Assembly (NCBI GenBank): GCA_001795235.1
Contig: MGNZ01000083.1
Coordinates: 6,384 to 15,478 of the forward strand
Origin: Chloroflexi bacterium RBG_16_64_32
Lineage (GTDB): Bacteria > Chloroflexota > Dehalococcoidia > SM23-28-2 > RBG-16-64-32
Reading direction: 5' to 3'
Length of the DNA: 9,095 nucleotides
Part shown: piece by piece, positions 1 through 6,051 of the stretch
Position numbering within the stretch: the first letter of the stretch is position 1
Layout of the letters: each line of letters begins with the position of its first letter
Notes under the pieces: model-generated
The model's database searches: none
What the model was told of the DNA's origin: nothing
What the model saw: the letters and a program-made list of their open reading frames with translations, nothing else
Position numbers and translations under genes: made by a program

Positions 1-1
1 G

Positions 2-769
2 TCCAAGCCGGACATCTTCCAGTCTGAGATCAACGACGAAGACAAGAACGGGTTTATGATGGCGGTCCATAGACTGGACCGCACAAAGGGGCTGGACCTC
101 ATCCTTCATACGGAGGGCGGCAGCATCGCCGCAACACAATCGCTCGTCCATTACTTGCATCAAATGTTCGGACACGACATTCGCGCAATAGTGCCACAGA
201 TAGCGATGTCGGCTGGCACAATGATGGCTTGCTCCTGCAAAGAGATCATCATGTCCAAGCATTCCAACCTCGGACCCATCGACCCCCACCTGAGAGGCAT
301 ACCAGCGTTTGGTGTGATTCAGGAGTTCCGGCGGGCCTGCGAAGAAGTCAAGAAGGATGCGAGCCGAGTGCCCATCTGGCAAGCCATCATAGCCCAGTAT
401 CGGCCCGCTTTCCTGAGCCAGTGCAAGAACGCTATAGCTTGGTCGAATAGCTTCGTCCGCGAGGAACTGGCCAATGTCATGTACGAGGGTGAAGCCGATG
501 CCAAGGAAAAGGCCAGGAAAGTGGTTCGAGCCCTTACGAGCTACAGCGCGAACAAGACACACAACCGACACATTCACTCTGAGGAATGCGAGGCAATCGG
601 TCTCAGGGTCCGGAGACTGGAGGATGACCCCAAACTCCAGGATCTCGTGCTAACGGTCCATCATTGTTTCATGCATAGCCTGATGAACACTTCCTCCTTC
701 AAGATGATCGAGAACCATCTTGGAACAGCGCTCGTGAAGCAGGTTGGTCAGGTCACCATCCAGCAGTAA
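2..769 (+). CDS. SDH-family Clp-fold serine protease (5' end outside window)
   Basis: A reading frame open from the left edge to the TAA at 767-769 gives 255 codons. The ATG at 56 is internal, because the 18 codons before it (DKNGF just upstream) already look like the family. The protein resembles the SDH/ClpP-crotonase-fold serine proteinases (Pfam SDH_protease, distant kin of SppA and ClpP). Visible marks are the oxyanion-type segment LILHTEGGS, the putative nucleophile serine in IAMSAGTMMAC (codon 209-211), then SNLGPIDP and a conserved C-terminal half containing LVLTVHHCFM. Judging from the family, perhaps 20-40 N-terminal residues are missing. No membrane span or signal peptide is visible in this part. 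Its DNA is less GC-rich than everything to its right, suggesting separate origin. Cellular substrate is unknown. Family call is confident; proteolytic activity is inferred from the retained serine. Confidence 0.85.
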   Translation, partial: SKPDIFQSEINDEDKNGFMMAVHRLDRTKGLDLILHTEGGSIAATQSLVHYLHQMFGHDIRAIVPQIAMSAGTMMACSCKEIIMSKHSNLGPIDPHLRGIPAFGVIQEFRRACEEVKKDASRVPIWQAIIAQYRPAFLSQCKNAIAWSNSFVREELANVMYEGEADAKEKARKVVRALTSYSANKTHNRHIHSEECEAIGLRVRRLEDDPKLQDLVLTVHHCFMHSLMNTSSFKMIENHLGTALVKQVGQVTIQQ

Positions 770-899
770 GCACAGCCGCTCTCCTGGTGTAACCTGGCCT
801 GTGCGTTCAGGACCTGCTCGCCCACGTCTGGCGCGAATCCGCGGCTCGTAATACCATATGGGCGCATTACGTTTACGTTAGAGAACAGCCCAGCCTAAG

Positions 900-925
900 G
901 AGCCTGTCCTGAGCCTGTCGAAGGA
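900..925. repeat. Copy of a dispersed repeat with core TGAGCCTGTCGAA
   Basis: The nine bases GAGCCTGTC occur twice in near-tandem (900-908 and 911-919). The 13-mer TGAGCCTGTCGAA at 910-922 is the exact reverse complement of TTCGACAGGCTCA at 7224-7236 in the cyclase gene. The right edge runs into AAGGAGG (921-927), which acts as a Shine-Dalgarno for the thiolase remnant. Similar motifs are widely scattered in some bacterial genomes, in my recollection. The rest of 770-899 shows no gene; it holds only an 8-bp palindrome CCATATGG at 854-861. Confidence 0.5.
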
Positions 926-932
926 GGCAATC

Positions 933-1046
933 GTGAGAGAGGTCGTCATCGTAGAGGCGGTGCGTACGCCCGTGGGCCGCAAGCAGGGGGTCCTGTCCGG
1001 CGGCAGCGGCCTGGGCACCGCCACCATCATCGAGCGGCTGGACTAG
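933..1046 (+). pseudogene. Thiolase remnant: N-terminus joined to C-terminus, middle deleted
   Basis: A GTG start at 933 follows a perfect AAGGAGG (921-927) by 5 nt, and the frame ends at TAG 1044-1046, giving 37 residues. The first ~21 residues (REVVIVEAVRTPVGR...) are the standard N-terminus of acetyl-CoA acetyltransferases/thiolases. The last ~15 (GGSGLGTATIIERLD) match the C-terminal glycine loop and the terminal IIERL of the same family. The roughly 350 residues between them, with the nucleophilic Cys and the catalytic His, are absent, and the join is in frame around GGC repeats. Both ends belonging to one family makes an internal deletion within a single gene the simplest reading. No thiolase activity is possible. 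A misassembly or a translated mini-protein remain alternatives. Confidence 0.75.
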
Positions 1047-1059
1047 ACGCGACGCTACG

Positions 1060-1458
1060 TTGCCGGAACCGCTCGTCCGGAAGGTTGATTGTGTACGGAT
1101 CCCCGTGCCCGACATCGAATCCGGGCTAGCATTCTATCGCGACTCCCTGGGACATGCGCTCGTGTGGCGCACTCAGACGCAGGCGGGCCTGAGGATGAGC
1201 GATACCGACGCTGAGATCGTCATCCAGACGGAGCGCCAAGAGATGGAGGCGAACCTGCTGGTGGACTCGGCAGACGAGGCGGCGGCGCGCATCGATGAGG
1301 CCGGCGGCCGGGTCGTCGTGGAGCCGTTCGACATTCAGATAGGGCGCTGCGCCGTTGTACAGGACCCGTGGGGCAACCGTCTCGTGATTCTGGACATGAG
1401 CAAGGGCAGACTGGTTACCGATGCGGACGGCAACGTGATTGGGGACGCCAAACAGTAG
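1060..1458 (+). CDS. VOC (glyoxalase/bleomycin-resistance fold) family protein
   Basis: A 132-residue single-domain protein. The beta-alpha-beta VOC pattern is clear: VDCVRIPVPDIESGLAFYRDSLG (residues 9-31, split here as VDCVRIPV and SGLAFYRDSLG) and the C-terminal strand pair QDPWGNRLVILD (101-112). The start is TTG: no ATG or GTG occurs in frame between the stop at 952-954 and this codon, and no convincing Shine-Dalgarno precedes it, so the true start is uncertain. The usual first metal ligand His is Cys11 here, and the usual final Glu (as in GNxxEF) is replaced by hydrophobic residues, so canonical glyoxalase chemistry is doubtful. It may bind a ligand without metal. It lies 13 nt after the thiolase remnant on the same strand, and its function cannot be inferred from neighbours. 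Confidence 0.8.
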   Translation: MPEPLVRKVDCVRIPVPDIESGLAFYRDSLGHALVWRTQTQAGLRMSDTDAEIVIQTERQEMEANLLVDSADEAAARIDEAGGRVVVEPFDIQIGRCAVVQDPWGNRLVILDMSKGRLVTDADGNVIGDAKQ

Positions 1459-1489
1459 CTACGCCGCTTCGATCCTGCTATCCGCGTCT

Positions 1490-1589
1490 GTAGCTGCAGA
1501 CCTTCAGGTCTGCAACCGCGGGGCAGCACGTAGGCGGGGGTCTTTAGGCCCCGTGACCATACAGGGCAGGGCTGAAGCCCTGCAGCTAC
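1490..1589. repeat. Composite palindromic element of three hairpins, possible bidirectional terminator
   Basis: The outer ends are a perfect 10-bp inverted repeat, GTAGCTGCAG (1490-1499) and CTGCAGCTAC (1580-1589). Inside are three hairpins. The first is TGCAGACCT/AGGTCTGCA (1495-1514, 9-bp stem, loop TC). The second is GGGGTC/GGCCCC-type (1537-1552, with a G-T pair). The third is GCAGGGC/GCCCTGC (1566-1583). All three carry CTTYAG or its complement at the apex, while the stems differ but still pair. The element fills the gap between the convergent VOC and rpiB genes, where it could end transcription from both sides, though there is no clear T-tract. It looks like a REP/MITE-type element. Confidence 0.65.
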
Positions 1590-1617
1590 CTGCAGATACG
1601 AGGGGGCTTGTTCTGCT

Positions 1618-2067
1618 CTACCGCCCCTGGCGCTCTATCTCCGCCACCTTGTCCAGGCGGCGGCGGTAGCGCTCCTCGCCCAGGAGGCCGGCTCCCACGA
1701 ACGCCCTCACCAGCTCCTGCGCCAGCTCAGAGCCGATGACGCGGGCGCCCAGGCATAGCACGTTCATGTCGTCGTGCTCCACGCCCTGGCGGGCGGAGTA
1801 CGTGTCGTGGCAGAGGGCGGCGCGCACGCCGTGTATCTTGTTCGCCGCGATGCTGGCGCCGACGCCGCTGCCACACACAAACACGCCGCGCTCCGCCCGG
1901 CCGTCCGCCAGCGCCTGCCCGATGGCGCGGGCGTAATCCGGGTAGTCGACGGATTCGGCGCTGTTCGTGCCCGCGTCCAGGACGTCGTGGCCGGCCCGCT
2001 TGAGGGCGGCCGCGATCTCGTCCTTCAGCTCGTAGCCCCGGTGGTCGGCGCCGACGACGATGCGCAT
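1618..2067 (-). CDS. rpiB: Ribose-5-phosphate isomerase B
   Basis: 149 residues, the normal RpiB length. The enzyme interconverts ribose 5-phosphate and ribulose 5-phosphate in the cytoplasm (non-oxidative pentose phosphate pathway); some relatives isomerise allose or galactose phosphates. Family marks are the N-terminal GADHRGYELK (Asp8, His9), the catalytic Cys65 in GVFVCGSGVGASIAANK, CHDTYSARQG, then EHDDMNVLCLGARVIG with the expected His98. One small departure is Ala71 where the anion loop often reads GTGIGMSIAANK. A Shine-Dalgarno GAGGA lies about 5 nt ahead of the ATG. It is the last gene of the minus-strand run, starting 20 nt after the SDR stop, so it is probably cotranscribed with it. 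Metabolically it has no evident link to the lipid-type genes upstream. Confidence 0.95.
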   Translation of the reverse strand: MRIVVGADHRGYELKDEIAAALKRAGHDVLDAGTNSAESVDYPDYARAIGQALADGRAERGVFVCGSGVGASIAANKIHGVRAALCHDTYSARQGVEHDDMNVLCLGARVIGSELAQELVRAFVGAGLLGEERYRRRLDKVAEIERQGR

Positions 2068-2087
2068 CTCAGTCCTCGTCTGTCATC

Positions 2088-3074
2088 CTACAACCAGCGG
2101 TGCTGCCGGTACCAGGCGGCGGTTAGGGCGGCGCCCTGAGCGAGGTCTACCTGGGGCTGCCAGCCCAGGTCGCGGCTGATCTCGTCGTGAGAGCAAACCC
2201 AGTAGCGCTGGCGCATCTCGATAACCTTATCGCCGGTGAAGGAGACGGCCTGGCGGCGCAGCCGGCCGTAGGTCTCACTGACGAAGGCGGCGGCGGCGTA
2301 GGCCCAGGGCGGCGAAGGAATTCGTAGCGCCTTTCTCCCCACGGCTTGCTCAACGGCGGCCAGGAGGTCGCGCCAGGTGTACACCGAGCCGTCGTCAACG
2401 GTGTACGTTGCGGATGGCGCGTCCCCGGCGGCGGCAGCGATGGCCGCAGCACGGGCCGCGTCCTCGACGTAGACGCACGAGACGGAGTTGGCGCCATCGC
2501 CCAGAAGAGGGGCCAACCGCCAGCGTGCAAGCTGAAAGAAGGTCAGGAGCTGGCGGTCGCGGGGCCCGTAAACGACGGGTGGGCGGATGATGGTGGCCCC
2601 GACGCTGTCGGGGTCGCCTGCCCAGGAGCGCACGAACTGCTCGGCCTTGAGCTTGCTGCGGCCGTAGGCGGTGACCGGAGTGGGTGAAGCATCGAGTGGG
2701 CGTGGACGGCCGTCCTCACTGGGGCCGTGAGCGGCGAGGCTGGATATGAGAACGAAGCGGCGTAAGCGGGGAGTCTGACCCAGGGCGGAGAGGAGGTTGG
2801 CGGTGCCCCCGGCGTTGACGGCCTCGAACTCCTCGGCGGATCGCGCCTTCACCAGTCCGGCGGCGTGGACTATCGCCTCCACGCCGTCCACGGCGGCCGG
2901 GAGGGTGTCCGGCTGGGTGACGTCGCCCAGCGCCTCCTCTACGTCGATACCTCGCAGGAAGGAGCGGTCGCTGGTGCGGCGCAACAGAACGCGGACGCTG
3001 TGCCCCTGGTGGGCGAGCTGCTCGGCGATGTGAGAGCCGAGGAAGCCGGTGGCGCCGGTAACCAGTACCCTCAT
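2088..3074 (-). CDS. Extended SDR, NAD(P)-dependent epimerase/reductase; candidate ceramide reductase (CerR-like)
   Basis: 328 residues of the extended short-chain dehydrogenase family. The Rossmann loop TGATGFLG is at 6-13, Arg residues after beta-2 (RVLLRRTSD) suggest NADP(H), the catalytic Ser is around 111-112 (LISSLAAHGPS), and Tyr137/Lys141 lie in AYGRSK. IIRPPVVYGPRDR (162-174) is the usual substrate-side motif. The start codon overlaps the upstream gene's stop (ATGA, 3071-3074) and lacks its own Shine-Dalgarno, so translation is likely coupled. Sequence alone only says SDR. The reductase-of-3-oxo-ceramide assignment is inferred from its position behind an SPT-like synthase and a GNAT-like acyltransferase, the combination known from Caulobacter ceramide synthesis (spt, bcerS, cerR). 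Alternatives are a nucleotide-sugar epimerase, a dihydroflavonol-reductase-like enzyme or an HpnA-like protein. Confidence 0.85.
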   Translation of the reverse strand: MRVLVTGATGFLGSHIAEQLAHQGHSVRVLLRRTSDRSFLRGIDVEEALGDVTQPDTLPAAVDGVEAIVHAAGLVKARSAEEFEAVNAGGTANLLSALGQTPRLRRFVLISSLAAHGPSEDGRPRPLDASPTPVTAYGRSKLKAEQFVRSWAGDPDSVGATIIRPPVVYGPRDRQLLTFFQLARWRLAPLLGDGANSVSCVYVEDAARAAAIAAAAGDAPSATYTVDDGSVYTWRDLLAAVEQAVGRKALRIPSPPWAYAAAAFVSETYGRLRRQAVSFTGDKVIEMRQRYWVCSHDEISRDLGWQPQVDLAQGAALTAAWYRQHRWL

Positions 3075-4204
3075 GGCGAAAGCGGTTTTTCGTACAGGCG
3101 ATACGTCTTGTATATGTGACAGCCTACGTTGCGGATGATGGTGTTGACGGCGTTATTGTCCTCCAGCGTCCAGGAGAACTCGGCCCAGCGGTAGCCGCCA
3201 TCGCGGGCGCGACGGTACACCTCGTCGCACAGGAGGTAGGCCAGGGCCAGGTAGCGACGGGTGCGGAACTCCTTCTTGACGCCCAGGATCATCAGGCGGC
3301 CCGTCTTGAGGTGGCTGACTTTCAGCCGCCACAGGAGCTTGGCCCATCCGAGGGGAAAGAGGTGGCCGTTGAGGTCGTGGATCGCCTCGTTGATGTTCGG
3401 CAGCGCCAGGACGACGCCGGCCGTCTCACCCTGCACCTCCACGATGATGACGAGGTTAGTATCCGCGATCTGGCGCATCTCCTGCCCCAGATGGCTGGCC
3501 TCTGCGGGCGTTACGGGGACGAACCCCCAGTTGTCGCTCCAGGTGGAGTTGAAGACCTCGAGGATGGTGGCGATCTCCTCGTCGAAGCGACGGATGTCGC
3601 CGGTGCGGATCGTGATGTCCGGTCGCTGGCGGAGCTCGTCGACCGCGCGGCGCGCTTTCGGCGGCACGGTCTCCGTATCGTAGCGCCAGGCGTAGAGGTC
3701 CTTGACCTTGTGGAAGCCTGCCTCCTCTATTAGCGGTCCGTAGTAGGGCCGCGCGTGGGGCGTCATGATCATGGGCGGCATGCCAAAGCCATCGATGAGG
3801 AGCCCCACCTCCTGGTTGATGGAGAAGCTCAGGGGCCCGCGGACAGCCTCCATGTCCCGCGCTCGGAGCCAGTCTTCGGCCGCGTCAAGGAGGGCGCGCG
3901 CCGTCTCCGGCTCGTCCTCCGACTCGAAGAAGCCGAAGAAGCCGGTGCGGTCCTGGTGGAATCGGTTGTGCTCGTGGTCAACCTGGGCCGATATGCGTCC
4001 GACGACCTTCCCGTCGCGGCGGGCCAGGAAGAGCTGGTGGTCGGCGTGCTGGAGGAAGGGGTTGGTCTTGGGCGCAAACCGCTGACGCTCCAGGTAGAGT
4101 AGCGGCGGCACCCAGTTGGGGTCGTCCTCATAGAGGCGGAAGGGCAGCTTGATGAACGCATCGAGGTCATGCCGACCGGATACCGGCGTTACCGTCACCG
4201 GCAT
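3071..4204 (-). CDS. GNAT-like acyltransferase, YghO/bacterial ceramide synthase type
   Basis: 377 residues from the ATG at 4204. A start 33 codons earlier is possible but would overlap the upstream coding end, while this one has GAGGAG 7 nt before it, overlapping the upstream TGA. It appears to hold two GNAT-like halves. Residues ~55-140 contain QLFLARRDGKVVGRISAQVD, GFFGFFE and SINQEVGLLIDGF. Residues ~250-365 contain VIIVEVQGETAGV, the acyl-CoA-loop-like GVKKEFRTRRYLALAY and a C-terminal DNNAVNTIIRNVG. It lacks a transmembrane segment, unlike eukaryotic ceramide synthases. The overall pattern (WVPPL near the N-terminus, GFFGFFE, INQE, YYGPLIEEAGF) is that of the uncharacterised YghO-like proteins, to which bacterial ceramide synthase bCerS is reported to belong. 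It would N-acylate the sphingoid base made by the upstream enzyme. GNAT-superfamily membership is fairly sure; the substrate is inferred from context. Confidence 0.8.
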   Translation of the reverse strand: MPVTVTPVSGRHDLDAFIKLPFRLYEDDPNWVPPLLYLERQRFAPKTNPFLQHADHQLFLARRDGKVVGRISAQVDHEHNRFHQDRTGFFGFFESEDEPETARALLDAAEDWLRARDMEAVRGPLSFSINQEVGLLIDGFGMPPMIMTPHARPYYGPLIEEAGFHKVKDLYAWRYDTETVPPKARRAVDELRQRPDITIRTGDIRRFDEEIATILEVFNSTWSDNWGFVPVTPAEASHLGQEMRQIADTNLVIIVEVQGETAGVVLALPNINEAIHDLNGHLFPLGWAKLLWRLKVSHLKTGRLMILGVKKEFRTRRYLALAYLLCDEVYRRARDGGYRWAEFSWTLEDNNAVNTIIRNVGCHIYKTYRLYEKPLSP

Positions 4205-4215
4205 CGCTGGGCTCC

Positions 4216-5508
4216 TCAGGGCAGAAGGCCGTGCTTGCGGCCCAGGGCCTGGAACTGATCCAGAACGAATTCTATCTGCTCGTCGGTGTGGGTGGCCATA
4301 CAACTTGTGCGGAGGATGGCCTTACCCATCGCCACCGCGGGGAAGATGACGGGGTTGGTGTAGACGCCGCGTTCTAACAGGTCGCGCCAGAACGTGACCG
4401 TGGCCACCTCGTCGCCGATGTTGACGGGAATGATGGGTGTTTGGGACTCGCCGGTGTCGAAGCCCATGTCCCGTAGGCCGTTACGCAGGGTCTCTCCCTT
4501 ACGCTGCACGTCATCCGTGAGCTCCGGCTCGTCCATCAACACCTCGAGCGCGGCTAGTGCCGCCGCGGCCGAGGCTGGGGGCAGGCTGGCCGAGAAGATC
4601 ATGGAGCGGGCGAAATGCTTGATCCACTCCAATACGTTGCGGTCACCCGCAACAAAGCCGCCGACGGAGGCGAAGGACTTGGAGAAGGTGCCGACCGTCA
4701 GGTCTACGGCGCCGTCAATGCCAAAGTGGCTGGCCGTGCCGCGGCCGCCGCTGCCGATGACGCCGATGGCGTGCGCGTCGTCTACCAGCAGTCGCGCCTG
4801 ACGGCGCTTGCATACGTCGACGATGCCGGGCAGGTCGACGATGTCGCCGCCCATGCTGAACACGCCGTCGACTACGACCAGGCAGCTCTTATCTTCGCCG
4901 ATGCGGCTGAGGATCCTATCCAGGTGCCGCGCGTCGTTGTGGCGGAAGCGCAGCATCCCCCCTTCCGCAAGCTGGCAGGCGTCGTAGATGCTGGCATGGT
5001 CGGCCTTGTCCACGACGGCTACGGAGCGGCGGTTCACAAGTGAGGAGATGACGCCCAGGTTGGTCTGGTAGCCGGTGGTGAACACCAGGGCCGCCTCTGT
5101 GCCCAGGAACTCCGCGATCTTGTTCTCCAGCCTCTCGTGCAGGTGCGTGGTGCCGTTGAGGAGGCGAGACCCGGTCAAGGAGGTGCCGTGGTCGCTCAAG
5201 GCGTCGTGGGCAGCCTGGATGACCCGAGGGTGCCGGGTAAGGCCGAGGTAGTTGTTGGAGCCCAGCATGACGACGCGCCGGCCGTAGATCTCTGCTTCGG
5301 GGCCGTCGTTGCGGTCCAGCGCCTGGAAGAAGGGATAGAGCTGGGCGGCGCGGGCCTGTTCGGTGATCTTGAAGCCCTCGACCTTGGCGAAGATATCGCG
5401 GCCGGCCTGGCCGTCGTAGCGATCGCGCAGGGCCGCTTCGAAGGAGAGACCGGCGAAGACGGCGGCCGCGGTCTGTGGGTCTGTATCTGATTCAGCCTGT
5501 TTGGCCAT
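4216..5508 (-). CDS. Alpha-oxoamine synthase, serine palmitoyltransferase-like
   Basis: 430 residues; a PLP-dependent fold-type I acyl-CoA:amino acid condensing enzyme. It shows GSNNYLGL (83-90), GSRLLNGT (113-120), the stacking His171 in DHASIYD, VDDAHAIG (242-249) with PLP-binding Asp243 and His246, the Schiff-base Lys277 in GTFSKSFASVGGFVAG, and LRTSCMATHT (399-408). The family includes BioF, KBL and SPT. GRGTASHFG, TFSKSFASVGG, MIFSASLPPAS and the MATHT ending look closest to bacterial SPT such as the Sphingobacterium enzyme, which joins serine and palmitoyl thioester to 3-ketosphinganine. An N-terminal tail of ~38 residues precedes the usual start. AGAGG stands 6 nt before the ATG. It heads the run acyltransferase-SDR-rpiB. 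Substrate choice cannot be proven by eye; KBL or BioF activity remains possible. Confidence 0.85.
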   Translation of the reverse strand: MAKQAESDTDPQTAAAVFAGLSFEAALRDRYDGQAGRDIFAKVEGFKITEQARAAQLYPFFQALDRNDGPEAEIYGRRVVMLGSNNYLGLTRHPRVIQAAHDALSDHGTSLTGSRLLNGTTHLHERLENKIAEFLGTEAALVFTTGYQTNLGVISSLVNRRSVAVVDKADHASIYDACQLAEGGMLRFRHNDARHLDRILSRIGEDKSCLVVVDGVFSMGGDIVDLPGIVDVCKRRQARLLVDDAHAIGVIGSGGRGTASHFGIDGAVDLTVGTFSKSFASVGGFVAGDRNVLEWIKHFARSMIFSASLPPASAAAALAALEVLMDEPELTDDVQRKGETLRNGLRDMGFDTGESQTPIIPVNIGDEVATVTFWRDLLERGVYTNPVIFPAVAMGKAILRTSCMATHTDEQIEFVLDQFQALGRKHGLLP

Positions 5509-5519
5509 AAGTCGCCTCT

Positions 5520-5548
5520 AGTTTGGGTTGAGTGGAGCTAATTGTCAA
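5520..5548 (-). promoter_or_regulatory. Possible sigma-70 promoter ahead of the SPT-like gene
   Basis: On the minus strand a perfect -35 TTGACA (5548-5543) is followed after 17 nt by CAAACT (5525-5520), which keeps only the A2 and T6 positions of a -10. The predicted start would fall about 5 nt before the ATG and would exclude the AGAGG ribosome site, so either the message is nearly leaderless or the match is chance. The rest of 5549-5700 holds no clear gene. It has a 7-bp inverted repeat GGTGCCG/CGGCACC (5589-5603) and a weak 32-codon frame. Confidence 0.25.
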
Positions 5549-5700
5549 CCCGCCAATACGGTTTCACGGGGTTTGCCGCCGGTGCTGGGGTGCCGCCGGC
5601 ACCGCGGCGAGGGCGGCGCCGATGAGGGCGGCCTCCAGGGCGGCAAGCTTTCGGCGAGACATGGTGCGGGGCGCCGCCGCCTCTGCGGCTGGCCAGCCGT

Positions 5701-5904
5701 CTACATCTCGACTGCGGGCTTGTCGGCCCCGATGAACTTGGGCGGGTCCTCGTCGAACGTGTGCTTGCAGCCGGGGGCGCAGAAGTAGTAGGTCTCGCCC
5801 TCGTACTCGCTGGTGGCGCGGGCGCTCTCCTTCTCCACAGTCATGTGGCAGACGGGGTCGACGGCGGTGGCGGGCTTCTTGCGGAAGATGTCCAGGATGC
5901 CCAT
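5701..5904 (-). CDS. Small YHS-domain protein
   Basis: 67 residues, nearly all one YHS domain, a small treble-clef-like metal-binding unit found alone or at the ends of copper ATPases and monooxygenases. Visible are DPVCHMTV (16-23) with Cys19/His20/Met21 and YFCAPGCKHTFDEDP (40-54) with Cys42 and Cys46, a plausible metal site. The first ~13 residues (MGILDIFRKKPAT) form a short basic lead resembling the start of other Chloroflexota YHS proteins. There is no signal peptide or membrane span. A strong AAGGAGGT lies 4 nt before the ATG. The nearest same-strand gene starts 192 nt downstream, so it is probably its own unit. A role in heavy-metal binding or sensing is a family-level guess. Confidence 0.9.
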   Translation of the reverse strand: MGILDIFRKKPATAVDPVCHMTVEKESARATSEYEGETYYFCAPGCKHTFDEDPPKFIGADKPAVEM

Positions 5905-5968
5905 GCTGACCTCCTTCCGGTTGCGGCGGTGGCAGGACAGGAATCGCTGCCGGGTGCGTTGCGCCTAC

Positions 5969-5997
5969 ATATTGGGAGATGGCGGCGGGGCTGTCAA
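5969..5997 (-). promoter_or_regulatory. Likely sigma-70-type promoter of the YHS gene
   Basis: On the minus strand a perfect TTGACA (5997-5992) and CAATAT (5974-5969) are separated by exactly 17 nt. A transcript would start near 5962 and carry a leader of roughly 58 nt ending in AAGGAGGT just before the YHS start. This lies in the divergent gap to the cyclase gene. No comparably good promoter is seen for the rightward gene, only TAGGAT (6037-6042) 9 nt before its ATG, which could fit a leaderless start. Confidence 0.5.
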
Positions 5998-6001
5998 TCG
6001 T

Positions 6002-6020
6002 GGCGGACCGGCCGTCCGCC
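6002..6020. promoter_or_regulatory. Perfect 7-bp inverted repeat in the divergent intergenic region
   Basis: GGCGGAC (6002-6008) and GTCCGCC (6014-6020) pair perfectly around CGGCC, 31 nt before the cyclase-fusion start and just beyond the TTGACA of the leftward promoter. Its placement suits an operator acting on both directions, but GC-rich palindromes arise easily here and the function is unproven. Confidence 0.3.
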
Positions 6021-6051
6021 GGAAGCGGCGATGGTGTAGGATAGGGTCGCT

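Noticed and set aside
770..932. Possible tRNA or promoter in the gap after the protease
   Set aside because: No cloverleaf arms or T-loop consensus; TAATAC and CCATATGG near 849-861 lack a matching -35.
3116..3733. 205-codon plus-strand frame opposite the acyltransferase
   Set aside because: Antisense shadow with no family pattern; the minus strand carries the conserved protein.
3071..4303. Longer start for the acyltransferase, 33 codons upstream of 4204
   Set aside because: The extra part is the antisense-free overlap with the end of the SPT-like gene, is rich in Arg/Pro with no family resemblance, and the 4204 ATG has a well-spaced GAGGAG.
5589..5603. GGTGCCG/CGGCACC hairpin as a terminator for the YHS gene
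   Set aside because: Almost no loop, no T-tract and about 100 nt past the stop; kept only as a note.
5564..5662. 32-codon minus-strand frame beginning MSRRKLAALEAAL
   Set aside because: Starts with a hydrophobic-looking segment but has no Shine-Dalgarno, is Ala-rich from GCC/GCG runs and matches nothing recognised; it could be a decayed gene start, but evidence is too thin.
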